NCBI RefSeq assembly: GCF_047675955.1
Contig: NC_132910.1
Location: forward strand, 93,026,923 to 93,090,922
Source: Chlorocebus sabaeus
Taxonomy: Eukaryota; Chordata; Mammalia; Primates; Cercopithecidae
DNA: 64,000 bases
Reading direction: 5' to 3'
Under the pieces are notes generated by a model, which saw nothing but the letters and a program-made list of their open reading frames with translations, was not told where the DNA came from and did not search any database. A program made the position numbers and the translations under genes. Positions within the stretch are counted from its first letter, which is position 1. Each line of letters begins with the position of its first letter. This document shows positions 10,967 to 23,856 of this stretch, one piece after another.

Positions 10967-11841
10967 TTCAATTAATGGAAAAAACTGAATATCATTTTAA
11001 CTTTAGCCAACATGTTCACACGCCGACTTTTACACTTAATTTTTATATACCTTTCACACCTTGTTCAAACCTTTAGCTTTATTTAAAACAATCCTTTAAC
11101 CCTCTAACCTAGGCAAAAATTTACATTCCCATACATTCTTATAATATCTTATACAAAACACATTTCATTCACCTTACACATCTTGCATGTAAACCTACTT
11201 TTCCAGTAGTCTCCATTACATATTACAATGTTAATTCTTAGCAACTTTTACTGTGGTTGAAAACGTTGGTAAGTATGGATTTTAATTATTTACTAAGTGT
11301 GGAGCCTAGGACCCAGAAAGAAATGCAGATGAGGTCTGACTTTTCAGCATCTAACTTCACATGTTCCAGGCCTTACCTAGATGTAAAGCAGGCAAGCTGA
11401 AAGTTAAGAATTATAGTGGCATTTTATGAAGCATTAGGAAGGCTAAACACTTTTAAATTGTATACCACTTCTGGCATAAATTCCTTTTCATAAATTATTT
11501 CACAACTTACACAGACCATGTACAACATGTTTAGACTTTGACATTTTCTAAACATCCCTCTTTTTATACAACCAGTCATTTTACTTTAGGACAAGAATTT
11601 ATCATAGAACATCCTTTCTCATATAAAATCCCTTTTCCTTATAATCTTCTTTGCATAGCTAGGGGACATGGCTGATTCCATATATCCCCAGGCCTCATTT
11701 CAATGTCTCTAATATAAATCGAACAATTTTCAAAAGTCAAAGCAGTTTATGACCTTAAAGCATTTAGTAAACCTAATATATGACCTGCATAATTTAGACA
11801 AAATGTATTTTATCAATAATCTTTAAAACTGTGTTTTTGGG
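10967..11841. other. Unclassified block, possible old retroelement
   Basis: No open frame of note. The composition (C- and T-rich first part, then a run of short phrases such as CCCAGAAAGAAATGCAGATG) differs from the L1 around it and feels like a decayed ERV or LTR interior, but I cannot place it in a family. Confidence 0.3.
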
Positions 11842-12052
11842 TGTTTTTTTGAGATAAGGTTTCACTCTTGTCACCCTGGCTGGAGTACAATGGCACGATC
11901 TTGACTCACTGCAACCTCTACCTACAGGATTCATGTGATTCTCCTGCCTCAGCCTCCCAAGTAGCTGGGATTACAGGCACCTGACATGACACTTAGCGCA
12001 CCTCAGACTCCCAAGTTGTGGGATTACTGGCATGAGTCACTGTGCCCGGCTT
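11842..12052 (-). mobile_element. Alu with internal deletion
   Basis: Reverse-oriented Alu: GTTTCACTCTTGTCACCC, then CACTGCAACCTCTACC, CCTGCCTCAGCCTCCCAA and a final GTGCCCGGC. The middle third is missing, giving about 210 bp instead of about 300. Confidence 0.92.
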
Positions 12053-13452
12053 CTAATGCTTTTTTGTGCAGAAATACATAATATCACAAGAGTTGGAGAC
12101 ATGGATTTTAAACCTCTGAGCTGTAAGAAACTTACTCCTCAGATAAACACACGCAAATGAGTCCATGCATTTATATAACTGGGAGCTCTCTGAATTAACG
12201 TTTATATGGCATATACAATTTATTAAAGCATAACCATGTTTGAGACATTCATACATGTATTTACATGTAATACTAGTTTGGTTTTTATTGTACAAATTTC
12301 ATTGAATATACCAAGTTTTATTCTACTATTGACTGACTTTTGTGTTATTTACTATTTTGAAATATTATGAATAATACTTCTATAAACATTCTTATAATTG
12401 TTTTGGGGCCACATGTATGCATTACGCATACTAAAATCTGCTAATTTGAAGCTGACATATGTATTATTAAAAGTCAATATTATCTGTATCAATTGTTTAG
12501 AACTTAGATAAGACCTTTTGGGGAAGAATATTTGCCCAGTGACATTGAAAATTTCTAGGGTAGAGAGATAAGAAAAAAATGAGACCATCTTTTATTCTTT
12601 TTTCTGTTTAAGTTGTTTTGTTCAGCTCTCTAAATGCAAGTCACACTCTAATTTCCTTCACCCAGGACTGATATCTTCCACCACCCCATTCTAGGTATGC
12701 CACTGCTTAGGAGTAGAATTTCTGGTAAAGAGGTTGCATATATTCAGCTTAGTAGATTCTGCCCAGTGTTCAGAGTTAGTGCGCTAATTTACACTTCTGC
12801 TAACAGTATATAAAATTTCCAGCTGTTTCGTATTTTCCTATCAGTACTTGGTCTGTCAGGTTTTTAATGCTAGTTATTCTGATAAGTGTAAAATGGCAGC
12901 TCAATGTGGTTTTAATTTGCATTTGCCAAATGACTAAAGAGGGTAAATATTGTATACAGGTTGCATATCTTCTTTTGTAAAGTGACAGTTTAAGACTTTT
13001 AACCCTTTATTGAATTATCTGTGTGGGGTTTAAGAAAATGATTTGTAGTAGTTACTTACATTTTCTGGATTAGCTACTTTGTCACAAGTTTTCTAAATAC
13101 CTTCTCTCACTCAGAGATTACTTTTTTACTCTCTTAATGATGTCATTTACTAAATAGAGTACCTCTTTTTAAAATACAGTCATGTGTTGCTCAAAGATAA
13201 GGATACATTCTGAGAAATCTCATTAGGTGATTTTGTGATAGGAACATCACAGAGTGTGTTTACACAAACCTGGATGGTACAGCCTACTACACACCTAGGT
13301 TTTATGGCATAGCTTATTGCTCCTAAGCTACAAACGTGCACAGCATTTAGTATACTGTATACTGTAGGCAATGTAACACTAGTATTTGTAGATTTAAACA
13401 TATCTAAACTTAGAAAAGATACAGCAAAAATATGGCATAAAAGATAACTGAG

Positions 13453-14135
13453 TTTTTTTCCCCCATATATTTGTTGCCTGGATTAGTGTCTTCTTTTGAG
13501 AAATGTCTGTTCGTATCCTTTGCCCACTTTTTGACGGTTTTTTTTTTCTTGTAAATTCGTTTAAGTTACTGGTAGATTCTGGATATTAGACCTTTCTCAG
13601 ATTGGTAGATTGCAAAATTTTTCTCCATTCTGTAGGTTGCCTGTTCACTCTGTTGATAGTTTCTTTTGCTGTGCATAAGTTCTTTAATTTTTTTAGATTC
13701 CATTTGTCAATTTTGACTTTTGTTGCATTTGCTTTTGGTATTTTAGGAAGGAAATTTTGACACATTGCTATGATACAGATGAACCTTGAAGATATTATGC
13801 TAAGTGAAATAAGCCAGTCACAAAAGAACAAATACTATATATGACTGCATTTAAATGAACTACCTAGAGTGCTTGAATTCATAGAGATAGAAAGTAGAAT
13901 GGTGGTTTCCAGGGACTGGGCAAAGTGGGAATAAGGAGTTATTGTTTAATGGGCACAGAGTTTCCAATTGAGAAGATAAAAAAAGGTTTTGGAGAAGGAT
14001 AGTGCTGATGGTTGCACAACAACATGAATGTACTTAATGCCACTGAAATGTACACTTAATGGTTAAAATGGTAAATTTTACGTTATGTGTATTTTATAAA
14101 TACCGTATTTGTTTAATAAAAAAAAAAAAAAGTAA
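13453..14135 (+). mobile_element. 5'-inverted L1 nested in the Tigger element
   Basis: 13480-13756 is an L1 ORF2 segment on the minus strand (peptide IPKANATKVKIDKWNLKKLK). 13757-14131 is an older-type L1 3' end on the plus strand, from ATGAACCTTGAAGATATTAT through AAGCCAGTCACAAAAGAAC to an A13 tail at 14119. Both parts fit between two halves of the transposon that rejoin cleanly, so they form one insertion with a twin-primed 5' inversion. Clear target duplications are no longer readable. Confidence 0.82.
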
Positions 14136-14509
14136 AAACTGGCACACTTACCAAGTGTGTAGGGGCACTTACTGCTAATGGAGCTTTCCAGATTGGAAGT
14201 TGCTCTGTGTGAATGAGTGAATGAGTGAGTGGCAAGCGAATGTGAAAGCCTAGGACATTACCATACATTACTATAGATGTGCTCATCACTGTGCACTTAG
14301 GCTACACTAAATTTATTTTTTTCCTTTTTTGAAAATGAATTAACTTTAGCTTACTGTAACATTCCTACTTCATGAACTTTTTAAATTTTTGTAATCTTTG
14401 TAAAAACACACACATTGTACAGCTGAACAAAACTATTTTCTTTATGGCCATATTCTATGAGCATTTTTCTATTTAAACTTTTTTTGTTGAAAACTAAGGC
14501 ACAATACAT

Positions 14510-14660
14510 AGGGCTACACAAAGTGAGGATCATCATTATCACTGCCTCCCACCTCCATATCTTGTCCCCCTGGAAGGTCTCCAGGGGAAATAACATACAT
14601 GGAGCTGTCATTTCCTATAATTAATGATGTCTTTGCCTCAAATACCTCCTGAAGGACCTG
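14510..14660 (-). pseudogene. Remnant of Tigger transposase C-terminus
   Basis: In reverse, the frame reads an acidic tail QDMEVGGSDNDDPHFV and then a stop. A tail of this kind (EDMEVGDSD...DDP) ends Tigger transposases. The DDE catalytic core is absent. This gives the element's orientation as minus. Confidence 0.6.
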
Positions 14661-15250
14661 CATGAGGATGCTATAGAGTTACGATTTTTTTTTTCAATAT
14701 AAGTAGAAGGAGTACACCATCTAAAATAATGATAATAAGTACAATATAGTGAATACATAAACCAGTAACATCATTTATTATCAATATCAAGTTTTATGTA
14801 CTGTACATAACTATATGAGATGTACTTTTATATGACTGGCAGCATGGTAGGTTTGTTTATACCAGCATCACCACTAGTAAGTAATGTGTTACACTGTGAC
14901 TTATGACAGCTATGATGTCATTAAGCAATAGGAATTTTTCAGCTCCATTTTAATCTTATGAAACCACTGTTGTATATGCAGTCCATTGTTGACTGAAACA
15001 TTGTTATATGACCCATGACTGTAATTGCAATCTATTATTTTGTTCCATGGTTAGTGTTTTTGTGTTCTGTTAAAAACAGAAGATTTTCATTTCAGTACAG
15101 ACAAATTTATCAATGTTTTCTTGGATGGTTAGGGCTATTGTGTCTTATTTGAAAAAGATCTTTACCTACTAATCACCATAAAGATAATACAGAAGCTTTA
15201 ATGTCTTATCTATCACAGGTAAATCCAAAGTCTTCCTGGAATTGATTTTT

Positions 15251-15407
15251 TTTGTTTTTTGTTTTCTTTTGTTTTTCTTTTTTATTATACTTTAAGTTCT
15301 AGGGTACATATGCACAACATGCAGGTTTGTTACATATGTATACTTGTGCCATGTTGGTGTGCTGCACCCATCAACTCATCATTTACATCAGGTATAACTC
15401 CCAATGC
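15251..15407 (-). mobile_element. Short L1 3' end
   Basis: A T-rich tail (15246-15283) is followed by the reverse of an L1PA-like 3'UTR: TTATACTTTAAGTTCTAGGG, GCACAACATGCAGGTTTG, CATCAACTCATCATTTACAT. Only about 130 bp of L1 is present, a strongly 5'-truncated insertion into the old L1M. Confidence 0.9.
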
Positions 15408-16339
15408 CATGATTTGTTTTTAATGTGGAGTAAGGCAAGGGTCAAGCTGTCCAATTCACTTAGCACCATTTAATAAATGTACCTTCATTTTTCCACTACC
15501 CTGCAGTGGCAGATTTATTACAAATTAAATGACTGAATATACATGTGTTAGTTTCCATACTTTCAATGATATATTATTCTTTTAATCTAAACTTGAACTA
15601 ATAGTTAATTAACATACCTTTATATAAGGTATGTGGAAATAGGATTGCTTTCTCTACATTTCTGTTATATTCAATCACTAGACACATTTACTCCTTAATT
15701 CTAATGGTTTATATCTAATTTTTAACAAATTTTCTCTTAAAAAGTCATGTTTCCTGTGTATGATAGTTTCATTGCATCTTATATCGTATTGTACTGATCA
15801 GGTCCTCCAATACAGTACCAAAGTGGAGAGACAGAACATTTTTTTTAGGTCCCTGTTATGAATATTTCAACCTTCAGTATAAGTTTTAAAAATAGTTTTT
15901 ATAAGAATAAAGAAGTTTCTTTCCAATTCTAGTTTGTTAAGAATTTCTGCCATAAATGGGTGTTGAATTTTATTATATATATACTTTATGGCATCTATTG
16001 AGAAGATCATATGATTTTACTCTTTTGTTCTCCAAATATGGTGAATTATATTGATGGAAACCTGAATGTTATTCCAACCTTACATTTCCGGAATAAGCTC
16101 AACTTGGTTGTAGCACATTTTTAAAAATAGACAATTTATTAAATTGCTAATATTGTGTGTAGAATAGTTGTAATTGTTTTAATAAGAATCATTGGCCAAT
16201 GATTTTCCTTTCTTGTATTATTTTCACCAAATATTGTAGTCATGATTATGCTGGCCTCATAAAATATGTTGGAAAGCATTCAACGTTCTTCTATTTTTTG
16301 GAAGAGTTTTTTAAGATTGGTATCAGTTTTAAATAGCTT

Positions 16340-16885
16340 TATTGAAATATAGTTTTCATACATAAATATTTACTTAAAATGTGCAATTTGATTAGTTTTT
16401 ACACACACCATAGTATCTTATGATTCTTAATGGTATATCCTCCACTTATTGATAACATCCATTTATTGTTTTTAATTTGTATATCTTCCTGATCTCTCTA
16501 CATACGTACACACAAACATACGTATGTGCACATATATATGGACACACACATATGTATGTACACACACACACACAATGAAGCTGTCTGCACAATCAAGGGA
16601 ATGTGGATATCCATTGCTCCCACAGCTTTCTAATGCCATTTTAAAGTCCATTGCTCCATCGGCCAAACTGCATTCCAGGCAAGCAATTATCTACTTTATA
16701 TCACTATAGATTACTTTGTAATTCTCTAGACTTCATATAAATATAATTGTATAATATGAACTCTTACTTTGTCTGGCTTCTCTCAACATAATTATTTCGA
16801 GATTCATCCATGTTCTTGTCAAGACTTGGTAAAATCTCAACTTTAGTGATTGTTGTGGGTGTATAGTGGTATCCCTTTGTGCTTT
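16340..16885 (-). mobile_element. Ancient L1M 3'UTR fragment
   Basis: Reverse of an old L1 3' region: GCTTTATTGAAATATAG, then GTGCAATTTGATTAGTTTTT, then GAGATTCATCCATGTTCTTG. It includes a TG/CA-rich patch at 16500-16575. It is followed by a younger L1 from about 16890. Confidence 0.65.
16500..16575. repeat. CA/TG-rich microsatellite
   Basis: Interrupted CATA, TATG and (CA)n units, ending with a (CA)n run at 16559-16575. Open frames on both strands read through it but have repetitive composition and are not credible genes. Confidence 0.8.
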
Positions 16886-16889
16886 TTTT

Positions 16890-18335
16890 GAATTTTATTT
16901 TTAATTTTTGACTTTTATTTTAAGTTTAGGGGTACAAGTTCAGGTTTGTTACATAGGTAAACTTGTGTCATAGGAGTTTTTTATACAGATTATTTCATCA
17001 ACCAGGTATTAAGCCTAGTACCCAATAGTTATCTTTTCTAATCTCCCTCCTTCCACCCTCCACCCTCTGAAAGGCCCCAGTGGGTGCTGTTCCCCTGTGT
17101 CCATGTGCTCTCATCGTATTAGCTCACACTTATGAGAACATGCAGTATTTGGTTTTCTGTTCCTGTGTTAGTTTGATAAGGACAATGGCCCCTAGCTCAA
17201 TCCATGTACCTGTGAAGGACATGATCTCATTCTTTTTTAAGGCTTCATAGTAGTATTCCATGGTGTATATGTATCACATTTTGCTTATCCAGTCTACCAC
17301 TGATGGACATTTAGGTTTATTCCATGTCTTTGCTATTGTGAATAGTGCTGCAATCAACGTGCATGTACATGTGTCTTTATAATAGAATGATTCATATTCC
17401 TCTGGGGATATATGCAGTAATGGGATTGCTGGGTTGAATGGTATTTCTGTCTTTAGTTCTTGAGGAATGACCATACTGTCTTCCACAATGTCTGAACTAA
17501 CTTACACTCCCAGTGTAAGCATTTCTTTTTCTTCATAACCTTGCCAGCATCTGCTGCTTTTGGACTTTATAAAAATAGACATTCTGACTGTCACTAGATG
17601 ATATCTCATTGTGGTTTTGATTTGTATTTCTCTAATGATCAGTGATATTGAGGTTTTTCTCATATAATTGTTGGCTGCATGGATGTCTTTTTTTGAAAAG
17701 GTTCTGTTCATGTCCTTTGCCCATTTTTTTAATAGGGTGGTTTTCTGGTAAATTTGTTTGCTTCTTATTGATGTTGGATATTAGATTTTTGTCGGATGCA
17801 TAGTTTGCAAACATTTTCTCTCATTCTATAGGTTGTCTGTTTACTCCATTGATAGTTTCTTTGGTTGTGCAGAAGCTTTTTAGTTTAATTAGATCCTGTT
17901 TGTCATTTTTTTGATTTTGTTGCAATGTCTTTTGGTGTCTTCATCATGAAATCTTTGCCTGTGCCTATGTCCTGAATAGTATTTCCTAGTTGTCTTTCAG
18001 GAATTTTATAGCTTTGGGTTTTACATTCAAGTCTTGAATTCATCTTAATTTTTGTACAAGGTATAAGAACAGGGTCCAGTTTTAATCTGCATATGGCTAG
18101 CCAGTTATCTCAGCACTATTTATTGAACAGAAAATCCCTTCCTCATTGCTTGTTTTTTGTCAGGTTTGTTGAAGACCAGATAGTTGTTGGTGTGCGGTTT
18201 TATTTCTGCATTCTCTATTTTGTTCCATTGGTCTATGTGTCTTTTTTTTGTACCGGTACCATGCTGTGTTGGTTACTGTAGCCCTGTAGTATAGTTTGAA
18301 GTCAGGTAGCATAATGTCTCCAGCTTTGTTCTTTA
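16890..18335 (-). mobile_element. L1 3' half, 5'-truncated
   Basis: Reverse of L1 3'UTR (ACTTTTATTTTAAGTTTAGG, GTTTGTTACATAGGTAAACT) and then ORF2 C-terminal half: IPFNPAIPLLHISPEEYESF at 17274-17486, and EQNLFKKRHP near 17632-17814. It ends near 18335 at CAGCTTTGTTCTTTAAT, inside ORF2. It has several stops. By eye it is older than the copies at 1-4770 and 7141-8278. Confidence 0.93.
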
Positions 18336-18773
18336 ATATGCATTTTATTATTTTATTGTAAAAGTTAATTAAAATTATTAAAACATTAATTTAAAAATTG
18401 ACACATAATCTAGGAAAACTGACACAGTAAAACCTACTCATTTTATATACATCATGGATTTTGACAAACAAACACATAGAGTACTCTCTAAGCTACCATA
18501 ATCAAGACATAGTGTAGTTCAGTCAGTCCCAAATCTCTTTGCAGTCAAAAATTCTTCTCACCACCATTTTTTGGTGGGTACTTACCTGTTCTTCATCCCT
18601 ATAGTCTTCCTTTTCCAAAAATGCCATATAATGGAAGCATATAGTAAATGGCTTTTAGGCTATGATTTCTTAGCAAAAGCAAATTTAAAATTCGTAAATA
18701 ATGTAGTAAAGAGAAATGATTTGTTATTTTATTTTGCTGACTAGTATTCCAATGTATGGATGTACCACAATTT

Positions 18774-21055
18774 TTTTAAAAAAAGTTTTATTTGAGATTC
18801 ATGGGATAGATGTGAATGTTTGTTATCTGGTTACATTGTGTGGTGCTGAGGTTTGGGTTATGAATGATCCTGTCACCCCAGTACTGAGCATAGTACCCAA
18901 TAAAACTCTTTTACACTTTCATCTCTCCCCCACTAATAGTTCCTAGTTTCTATTGTTGCCATTTTTATGTCCATGTGTGCTCAATGTTTAGTTCCCACTT
19001 ATAAATGAGAACATGTGGTGTTTGGTTTTCTTTCCCTGTGTTAATTCACTTGGAATAATGGTTTCTAGTTGCATTTATACTAATTCAAAGGACATGATTT
19101 TGTTCTTTGTTATAGCTGCATAGTATTCCATGGTGTATATGTCCCCAGTTCACTGTTGATAGGCACCTAGATTGATTCCTTGTTTTTGCTAATGTAAATT
19201 GTGCTGCAATGAACTTGCCAGTGTGTGTGTCTTTTCAATGTAAATATTTATTTTCTTTTGGTTATATATCCAGTAATGGAATTGCAGGTTAAACAGCAGT
19301 TCTGTTTTAAGTTCTCTGGTGGGTTTTCAAATTGCTTTCTCTACTGGCTGAATTAATTTACATTCCCACCTACAGTGTATAAGCATTTCCCCTTCTTCAC
19401 AGCCTCACCAGCATCTGTTGTTTTCTGACTTTTTATTAATAGCCATTCCGACTGGTGTGAGATGATATCTCATTGTGGTTTTAATTTGCATTTCTCTGAT
19501 TAGTGGTGTGTGGAGCATTTTTTTAAATGTTTGTTTCCTGCTTGTGTGTCTTCTTTTGCAAAGTGTCTCCATGTATTTTTTATCATTTTTTAAAAAATGG
19601 GTTATTTGTGTTTTGCTTATCCAATTAAGTTGTTTATAGATTCTGTATATTAGCCCTTTGTTGGATGAATAGGTTGTGAATATTTTCTTCCACTTAGTAG
19701 ATTGTCTTGATTACTCTGTTGATAGTTTATTTTGCTGTGCAGATGCTCTTTAGTTCAATTAGGTCTCACTCGTCAATTTTGGTTTTTGTTGCAATTGCTT
19801 TTAAATGTCGCAATTGCTCATAAATTCTTTCCCAAGGCTGATGTCCAGAATGTTGTTTCCTAGGTTTTCTTCTATGATTCTTACCGTTTGATATCCTGAT
19901 TTAAATATTTAACCCATCTTAAGTTAATTTTTGTATATGATGAAAGGTAGGGGTCCAACTTTATTCTTCTTCAAATGGCTAGCCAGCTATCTTATACAAT
20001 TGATTGCTTTCCCCTTAGCTTATTTTTGTTGAATTTATCCAAGATCAGGTGTCTGTAGGTGTGCAGCTTTATTTCTGGGTTCTCCTTTTTGTTCCATTAC
20101 TCTACATATCTGTTTTTGTACCAGAACCATGCTGCTTTAGTTAACATAGTCTTATAGTATAGTTGGAAGTTAGGTAATGTGATGCTATCAGCTTTGTTCT
20201 TTTTGCCCAGGATTGCATTGGCAATTTGAGCTCTTTTTGGCTCCATCTGAATTTTAGAATAGTTTTTTTCTAGTTATGTAAATACTGACGTTGCTAGTTT
20301 GATAGGAACAGCATTATATTTGTAGATCTTTTGGGGCAGTATGGGCATTTTAATATTGATTCCTCCAATCCATGAGCATGAAATGCTTTTTCATTTGTTT
20401 GTGTCATCTATTATTTTTATTAGCAGTGTTTTTTAGTTATCCCTGTGGAAGCCTTTTACCTCTTTGGTTAGATGTAGTTCTAGGTATTTTATTTTATTGT
20501 ATTTTTGGCTATTGTAGATGGGATTGTATTCTTGATTTGGCTCTTATCTTGAATGTTATTGATGTATAGAAATACTAGTGATTTTCATATGTTGATTTTG
20601 TATCCTGAAATTTTACCGAAATCATTTATCAGTTCCAGGAGGCTTCTGGCAGAATCTTTAGGATTTTCCTTGGTATAGGATCATGGCAGCTGTGAAGAGA
20701 GATAGGTTTGACTTTTCTTTTCCTAGTTGGATGTCCTTTCTTTCTTTCTCTTGCCTGGATTACTCTGGTTATGACTTCCAGTACTATGTTAAATATAACA
20801 TATTTATATGTTTTATATATATGGGGATCCTTGTTTTGTTCCAATTCTCAAAAGGAATGCCTCTTCAGTTTTTGCCCATCAAGTATGATGTTGGTTGTGT
20901 TTGTCATAGATGACTCTTAGTATTTTGAGGAATGTTCCTTTGATGTCTAGTTTCTTGAAGTTTTTCTTTAATCATCTAATGTTGGATTTTATAAAACCAT
21001 TTTTCTCTGTCTATTGAGAAAATCTTATGTTTTTTCATTTTTAATTCTATTTATA
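18774..21055 (-). mobile_element. L1 3' portion with target duplications
   Basis: L1 on the minus strand from a T/A-rich tail near 18774 into ORF2. Flanks are TACCACAATTT at 18763-18773 and TACCACAGTTT at 21056-21066, a near-perfect 11 bp target-site duplication. No long open frame survives. The 5' end stops in the middle of ORF2, so it is 5'-truncated. Confidence 0.88.
20763..20953. repeat. Interspersed duplication, copy 1 (within the L1)
   Basis: About 191 bp of L1 ORF2, from CTCTGGTTATGACTTCCAGT to TGATGTCTAGTTT, that recurs nearly unchanged at 21526-21712, about 760 bp away. The copies share private changes (for example GTTAAATATAACA and GAATGCCTCTTCAG), so the second derives from this one. 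Confidence 0.9.
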
Positions 21056-21525
21056 TACCACAGTTTCTTTATCCATTTAGTTACTGAAGGACAATTAAAT
21101 TGTTTCCCAGTTTTGGCAACTATAAATAAAGCTTCCATGAACATTCGTATGTATGTTTCTAAGTTCTCATTTCTCTTGGGTAAATATGAAAGAGTGAGAT
21201 AGCTGTATTATATGGGAAACATGTTTATCTTTATATGAAACTGTCAAATTATTCTCCAAAGTGGCTATACAATTTTGTGTTTTCATGGGCAGCAATGTGT
21301 AGTAGTTTCAGTTGCTCCACGGCCCCACCTGGTATCTCATTGTGGTTTTAATTTGTATTTCTCTAATGATTAACAATGTTGAACATCTTTTCATGTGTTT
21401 ATAGTTACTGACTGTATATCTTCTTTGGTAATGTGTGTATTCAAATTTTTTGCTCATGAACTTTTAATTTATATAGTCTATTTTCTTGAGTACTGAGAGT
21501 TACTTATATTTGAAAATATACATTG

Positions 21526-21712
21526 CTCTGGTTATGACTTTCAGTACTATGTTAAATATAACACATTTATATGTTATATATATGGGAATCCTTATCTTGT
21601 TCCAATTCTCAAAAGGAATGCCTCTTCAGTTTTTGCCTATCAAGTATGATGTTGGTTGTTTGTCATAGATGACTCTTAGTATTTTGAGGAATGTTCCTTT
21701 GATGCCTAGTTT
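21526..21712. repeat. Interspersed duplication, copy 2 (inside the older L1M)
   Basis: Same sequence as 20763-20953 in the same orientation with about 10 differences and a few small gaps. It is embedded in the ancient L1M, outside the boundary of the L1 that owns the original. I see no target duplication or A-tail, so it did not arise as an ordinary retrotransposed copy. Confidence 0.88.
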
Positions 21713-23856
21713 GTGATTTGTACATATTTTCCCTCAGTCTGTGGCTAGACTCTTCCTTCTCTTAACTATGTTGAATGTGGAACAAGAGTTTTTAATTTCA
21801 GTAAACTTCAATTTATCAATTATTTTACTTTTATGATTTATACTTTTGATGTTACATCTAAGAATTCTGCCTAATCAAGGTCAAAAATACTTTTACTATA
21901 CTTTCTTCTAAAAGTGTCATAGTATTAGGTTTTACATTTACATTTTCAGTAGACATTGGTATAATGTTTGAGGTATTAAGGTTTACTTTTTTATATATAT
22001 GCACATCCAATTATTTCAGCATCATTTGTTAAAAATTTTTTCATTAATTTATTTTTGTACTTTTATAAATGGTACTTTTTATTTTATTTAAAGTTATTAT
22101 TAGAAATATAAAAACTCAATTTTTAATTTTTTAACTTGTGAGTACATAGTAGATGTACATAATTATGAGGTACATGAGATGTTTTTATATAGGCAGGCAA
22201 AGCATAATAATCACATCATGGAAAATGAATTATTTATCACCTCAAGCATATATCCTTTGTGTTACAAACAATTATACTCTTTTAGTTATTTTTAAACGTA
22301 TAATTAAATTATTATTAACCATGGTACCCTGTTATCATATTTTCTTTCTGTCTTACTCATTCTTTATATACATTCTTTAACCCGTTAACCATCTCCACCT
22401 CACAGCCCTTACCCTCTCACTACCCTTTTCAGCCTCTGGTAAACATCCTTCTACTCTCTATCTCCATGAGTTCAATTGTTTTGAATTTTAATCTCACAAG
22501 TAAGTGAGAATATGTGAAGTTTGTCTTACTGTGCCTGGCCTATTTCACTTAGCATAATGACCTCCAGATCCATTCATGTCATTGAAAATGACAAGATCTC
22601 ATTCTTGTTTACGCTGAATGCTACTCCATCGTGTATATGTACCACATTTGGTTTATCCATTCATCTGTTGATGGACACTTAGGTTGTTTCCAAATCTTGG
22701 CTATTGTGAATAGTGCTGCAGCAAATATGGGAGTGCACATATCTCTTTGATATATTGGTTTCCTTTCTTTTGGATGTATATCTAGCAGTGTAATTGCTGG
22801 GTCGTATGGTAGCTCTATTTTTAGTTTTTGAGGAAACCCCAAATGGTTTCCCATAGTGGTTGCACTAATTTACATTCCTACCAACAGTGCATAAGGATTC
22901 ATTTTCCTCCGCATCCTTGTCAGAATTTGTTATTGCCTGTCTTTTGGATATAAGACACTTTAACTGCAATGAGATGGTATCTTATTATAGTTTTGATTTG
23001 CACTTATTTGATGATCAGTGATGTTGAGCACCTATTATTATGCCTGTTTGCCATTTGTATATCTTCTTTTGAAAAATATCTATGCAGATATTTTGCCTCT
23101 CTTTAATCAGATTATTAGATTTTTTTCTATAGAGTTGTTTGAGCTTCTTATATATTTTACTTATTAATCTCTTGTCAGCTGGATAGTTTGCAAATATTTT
23201 CCCCCATTCTGTGGGTGTCTCTTTGCTTTGCTGATGCTTTCCTGTGTGGAAGCTTTTTAACTTGATGTGATCTCATTTGTCCATTTTGGGCTTGGTTGTC
23301 TGTTGTAGGGTATTACTCAATAAATATGCCCAGATCAATGTCCTGGAGAGTTTCCCTAATGTTTTCGTGAGTGGTTTCAAAGTTTGAGGTCTTAGACTTA
23401 AGTTTTTAATCCATTTTTATTTCATTTTGCATATTGTGGGAGATAGGGATCTGGTTTCATTCTTCTGCATGTGGATATCCAGCTTTCCCAGCCCTGTTTA
23501 TTGAAAAGTTTGTGTTTTTCCCAGTGTATGTTCTTGGTACCTCTGTCAAAAATGAGTTTACTGTATGTGTGTGGATTTGTTTCTGGGTTCTCAATTCTAT
23601 TCTATTGTCTATGTTTATGCCAGTCCCATGCTGTTTTGGTTATATAGCTCTGTCGTATAATTTGAAGTCAGGCAATGTGATTCTTTCAGTTTTGTTCTTT
23701 CTGCTTAGGATAGCTTTGGCTATTCTGGCTCTTTTGTGATTCCATGTAAATTTTAGGATTTTTTTTTTTCTATTTCTGTGAAGACTGCTGTTGGAATTTG
23801 GATAGGGATTACATTGAATTTGTAGACTGCTTTGAGTAGAATGGATTTCTTTTTCT

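Larger units (their letters stand above)
13177..15021 (-). mobile_element. Tigger-type (TcMar) DNA transposon, complete ends
   Basis: Terminal inverted repeats are visible: CAGTCATGTGTTGCTCAA at the left and, in reverse complement, CAGTCATGGGTCATATAA at the right. Both ends are flanked by the dinucleotide TA (13175-13176 and 15022-15023), the target duplication of Tc1/mariner elements. Without the L1 inserted at about 13453-14135 the element is near 1.16 kb, much shorter than a full transposase-coding Tigger, so it is an internally deleted copy. I believe it belongs to the Tigger3/Tigger4 group, but that name is from memory of the ends. Confidence 0.85.
12310..16328 (-). mobile_element. Ancient L1M copy, split by later insertions
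   Basis: A highly diverged L1 3' half on the minus strand. The order of phrases follows the old L1M consensus: 12310-13174 (GAATAATACTTCTATAAAC, then CAATGTGGTTTTAATTTGC), 15024-15250, and 15408-16328 (ATGCTGGCCTCATAAAAT at the far end). It is interrupted by a Tigger-type transposon at 13177-15021 and by a short L1 3' end near 15251-15407. Confidence 0.72.
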
